Source: an uncultured Pelagibacteraceae bacterium (lineage in GTDB: Bacteria; Pseudomonadota; Alphaproteobacteria; Pelagibacterales; AG-422-B15). Taken from it: a stretch of 64,000 nt of DNA. The notes below the pieces were generated by a model that saw nothing but the letters and a program-made list of their open reading frames with translations, ran no database searches and had not been told where the DNA came from. Below are positions 63,282 through 64,000 of this stretch, one piece after another (position 1 is the first letter of the stretch; each line of letters begins with the position of its first letter). A program made the translations under genes and the position numbers. The DNA is taken from contig CACLWE010000007.1 of NCBI GenBank assembly GCA_902610585.1, positions 1-64,000 of the forward strand. The letters are read 5' to 3'.

Positions 63282-64000
63282 ATGAAAAAAGATCTGATAA
63301 CGAGATTAAATGAGGGACCAATCATTTGTGCTGAAGGTTATTTATTCGCCATGGAACGAAGAGGTTACTTATCCGCAGGAGGATTTGTTCCTGAAGTTGT
63401 TTTAGAGCACCCAGAAGTTGTTACTCAATTACATAGAGAATTTATAAGAGCAGGATCTGATGTTGTCCAAGCTTTCACTTATTATGGCCATAGAGAAAAA
63501 TTAAGAATAATTGGGAAAGAACATTTATTAGAGTCTTTACAGAAAAATGCTCTTCAAATTGCAAAAGATGCAGCTAATGAATATAAAGATTTAGATCTTA
63601 TGGTTTGTGGAGATGTAGCAAATACAAATATTTATGATCCAAATGATAAACAATCTCTTATTCAATGTCAGAAAATGTATGAGGAACAAGTGGCGTGGGC
63701 AAAGGAAGCGGGAGTTGATTTTATTGTCGCTGAGACAATTAATTGGACTGAGGAAATGAAAATTGCTCTAAAAGCAATCAAAGATGAAGGCATGATTGCA
63801 GTTACAAATTTTGCGATACCCAGGGGAGATAAGACAAGAGAAGGACATACACCTGAAGATGCATGTAAAATGATGGAAGACTTGGGTGCAAATGTCGTTG
63901 GTTTAAACTGTTATAGAGGGCCAGATATGACTATGAAACTTCTAGAAAAAGTAAGAGATAAAGTATCTTGCCATGTTGCTGGATTGCCAGTGCCTTATCG
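63282..64000 (+). CDS. Betaine-homocysteine S-methyltransferase-like protein (3' end cut by window edge)
   Basis: The frame opens with ATG at 63282 and stays open to the edge, giving about 239 residues of a homocysteine S-methyltransferase domain. Visible motifs are GPIICAEGYLFAMERRGYL, the AGSDVVQAFTYYGHREKL segment where family members have Asn-Thr-Phe, and VVGLNCYRGPDM, which holds the first zinc-binding Cys; the later Cys pair would lie beyond the edge. Members move a methyl group from glycine betaine or S-methylmethionine to homocysteine. Next to carnitine-to-betaine genes and a DMSP lyase, glycine betaine is a likely donor, and DMSP or another sulfonium is possible. Base use is again AT-rich, like the host. 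Confidence 0.85.
   Translation, partial: MKKDLITRLNEGPIICAEGYLFAMERRGYLSAGGFVPEVVLEHPEVVTQLHREFIRAGSDVVQAFTYYGHREKLRIIGKEHLLESLQKNALQIAKDAANEYKDLDLMVCGDVANTNIYDPNDKQSLIQCQKMYEEQVAWAKEAGVDFIVAETINWTEEMKIALKAIKDEGMIAVTNFAIPRGDKTREGHTPEDACKMMEDLGANVVGLNCYRGPDMTMKLLEKVRDKVSCHVAGLPVPY

Overview
This window reads as one continuous piece of a compact, AT-rich alphaproteobacterial chromosome, most likely from a free-living marine lineage. The alphaproteobacterial signs are the split F0 ATP synthase cluster (atpI-atpB-atpE-b'-b, no F1 genes alongside), a CcrM-type GANTC methyltransferase next to rnhB, the run mutY / DciA-like gene / dsbA-like gene / smc, the aa3 cytochrome oxidase cluster running into SURF1 and thrC, and ETF-QO followed by a TPR gene and ispE. 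I cannot fix the lineage below class level. Streamlining is strong: most genes touch or overlap, nine of ten convergent gene pairs have between 20 nt of overlap and a 1 nt gap, and only one gap exceeds 300 bases (33265-33639).

Layout. 1-8.7 kb: partial AhpD-like gene, tRNA-Gln, ispE, TPR protein, ETF-QO, family 4 uracil-DNA glycosylase, rnhB, ccrM, mutY, DciA-like gene. 8.8-15.8 kb: dsbA-like, an unusually short smc, the F0 ATP synthase genes, thrB, rnhA. 15.8-25.4 kb: peroxiredoxin, RimJ-like acetyltransferase, thrC, SURF1, ctaE, ctaG, a 34-codon membrane gene, ctaB, ctaD, ctaC, then tldD. 25.4-33.2 kb: acyl-CoA synthetase, penicillin-acylase-type amidase, GMC oxidoreductase, gamma carbonic anhydrase, redoxin, glycosyltransferase, tRNA-Met. 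33.2-40 kb: the one large gap, a secreted coiled-coil protein with a 54 bp tandem repeat, mnmA, cysQ, a dihydroorotase-like gene, a heptosyltransferase-like gene, tRNA-Leu. 40-50.9 kb: nadA-nadB-nadC, GNAT-like gene, glyS (single-chain type), S49 peptidase, ispB-type synthase, aroC, ispA, xseB, histone-deacetylase-like gene, Sua5/TsaC-type gene. 50.9-52.5 kb: a small accessory patch around tRNA-Arg (2OG oxygenase, cupin-like, GIY-YIG, a 38-residue lipoprotein with its own promoter and terminator).

52.5-64 kb is the most distinctive part. After a KAS III-like gene come an HD-domain protein and a gamma-butyrobetaine-hydroxylase-like 2OG oxygenase whose genes overlap, acetoacetyl-CoA synthetase and an aldehyde dehydrogenase (all minus). 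Divergently there are a BKACE-type 3-dehydrocarnitine cleavage enzyme, L-carnitine dehydrogenase, gamma-butyrobetaine dioxygenase, the DMSP lyase DddP, and a betaine-homocysteine methyltransferase-like gene cut by the window edge. Read together, this is an osmolyte catabolism island: gamma-butyrobetaine to carnitine to 3-dehydrocarnitine to a glycine-betaine unit plus acetoacetate, with acetoacetate activated by the synthetase, betaine possibly used as a methyl donor, and DMSP cleaved by DddP. dddP has all recognised active-site residues but much higher GC and different codon use than its neighbours, so it looks like a recent import placed into the carnitine operon. The HD plus 2OG pair resembles the architecture of oxidative phosphonate-cleaving pairs such as TmpA/TmpB, but its substrate is unknown.

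The four tRNA genes (Gln-TTG, Met-CAT, Leu-GAG, Arg-TCG) are all on the minus strand and have CCA encoded. I saw no CRISPR array, insertion sequence, rRNA gene or phage block.
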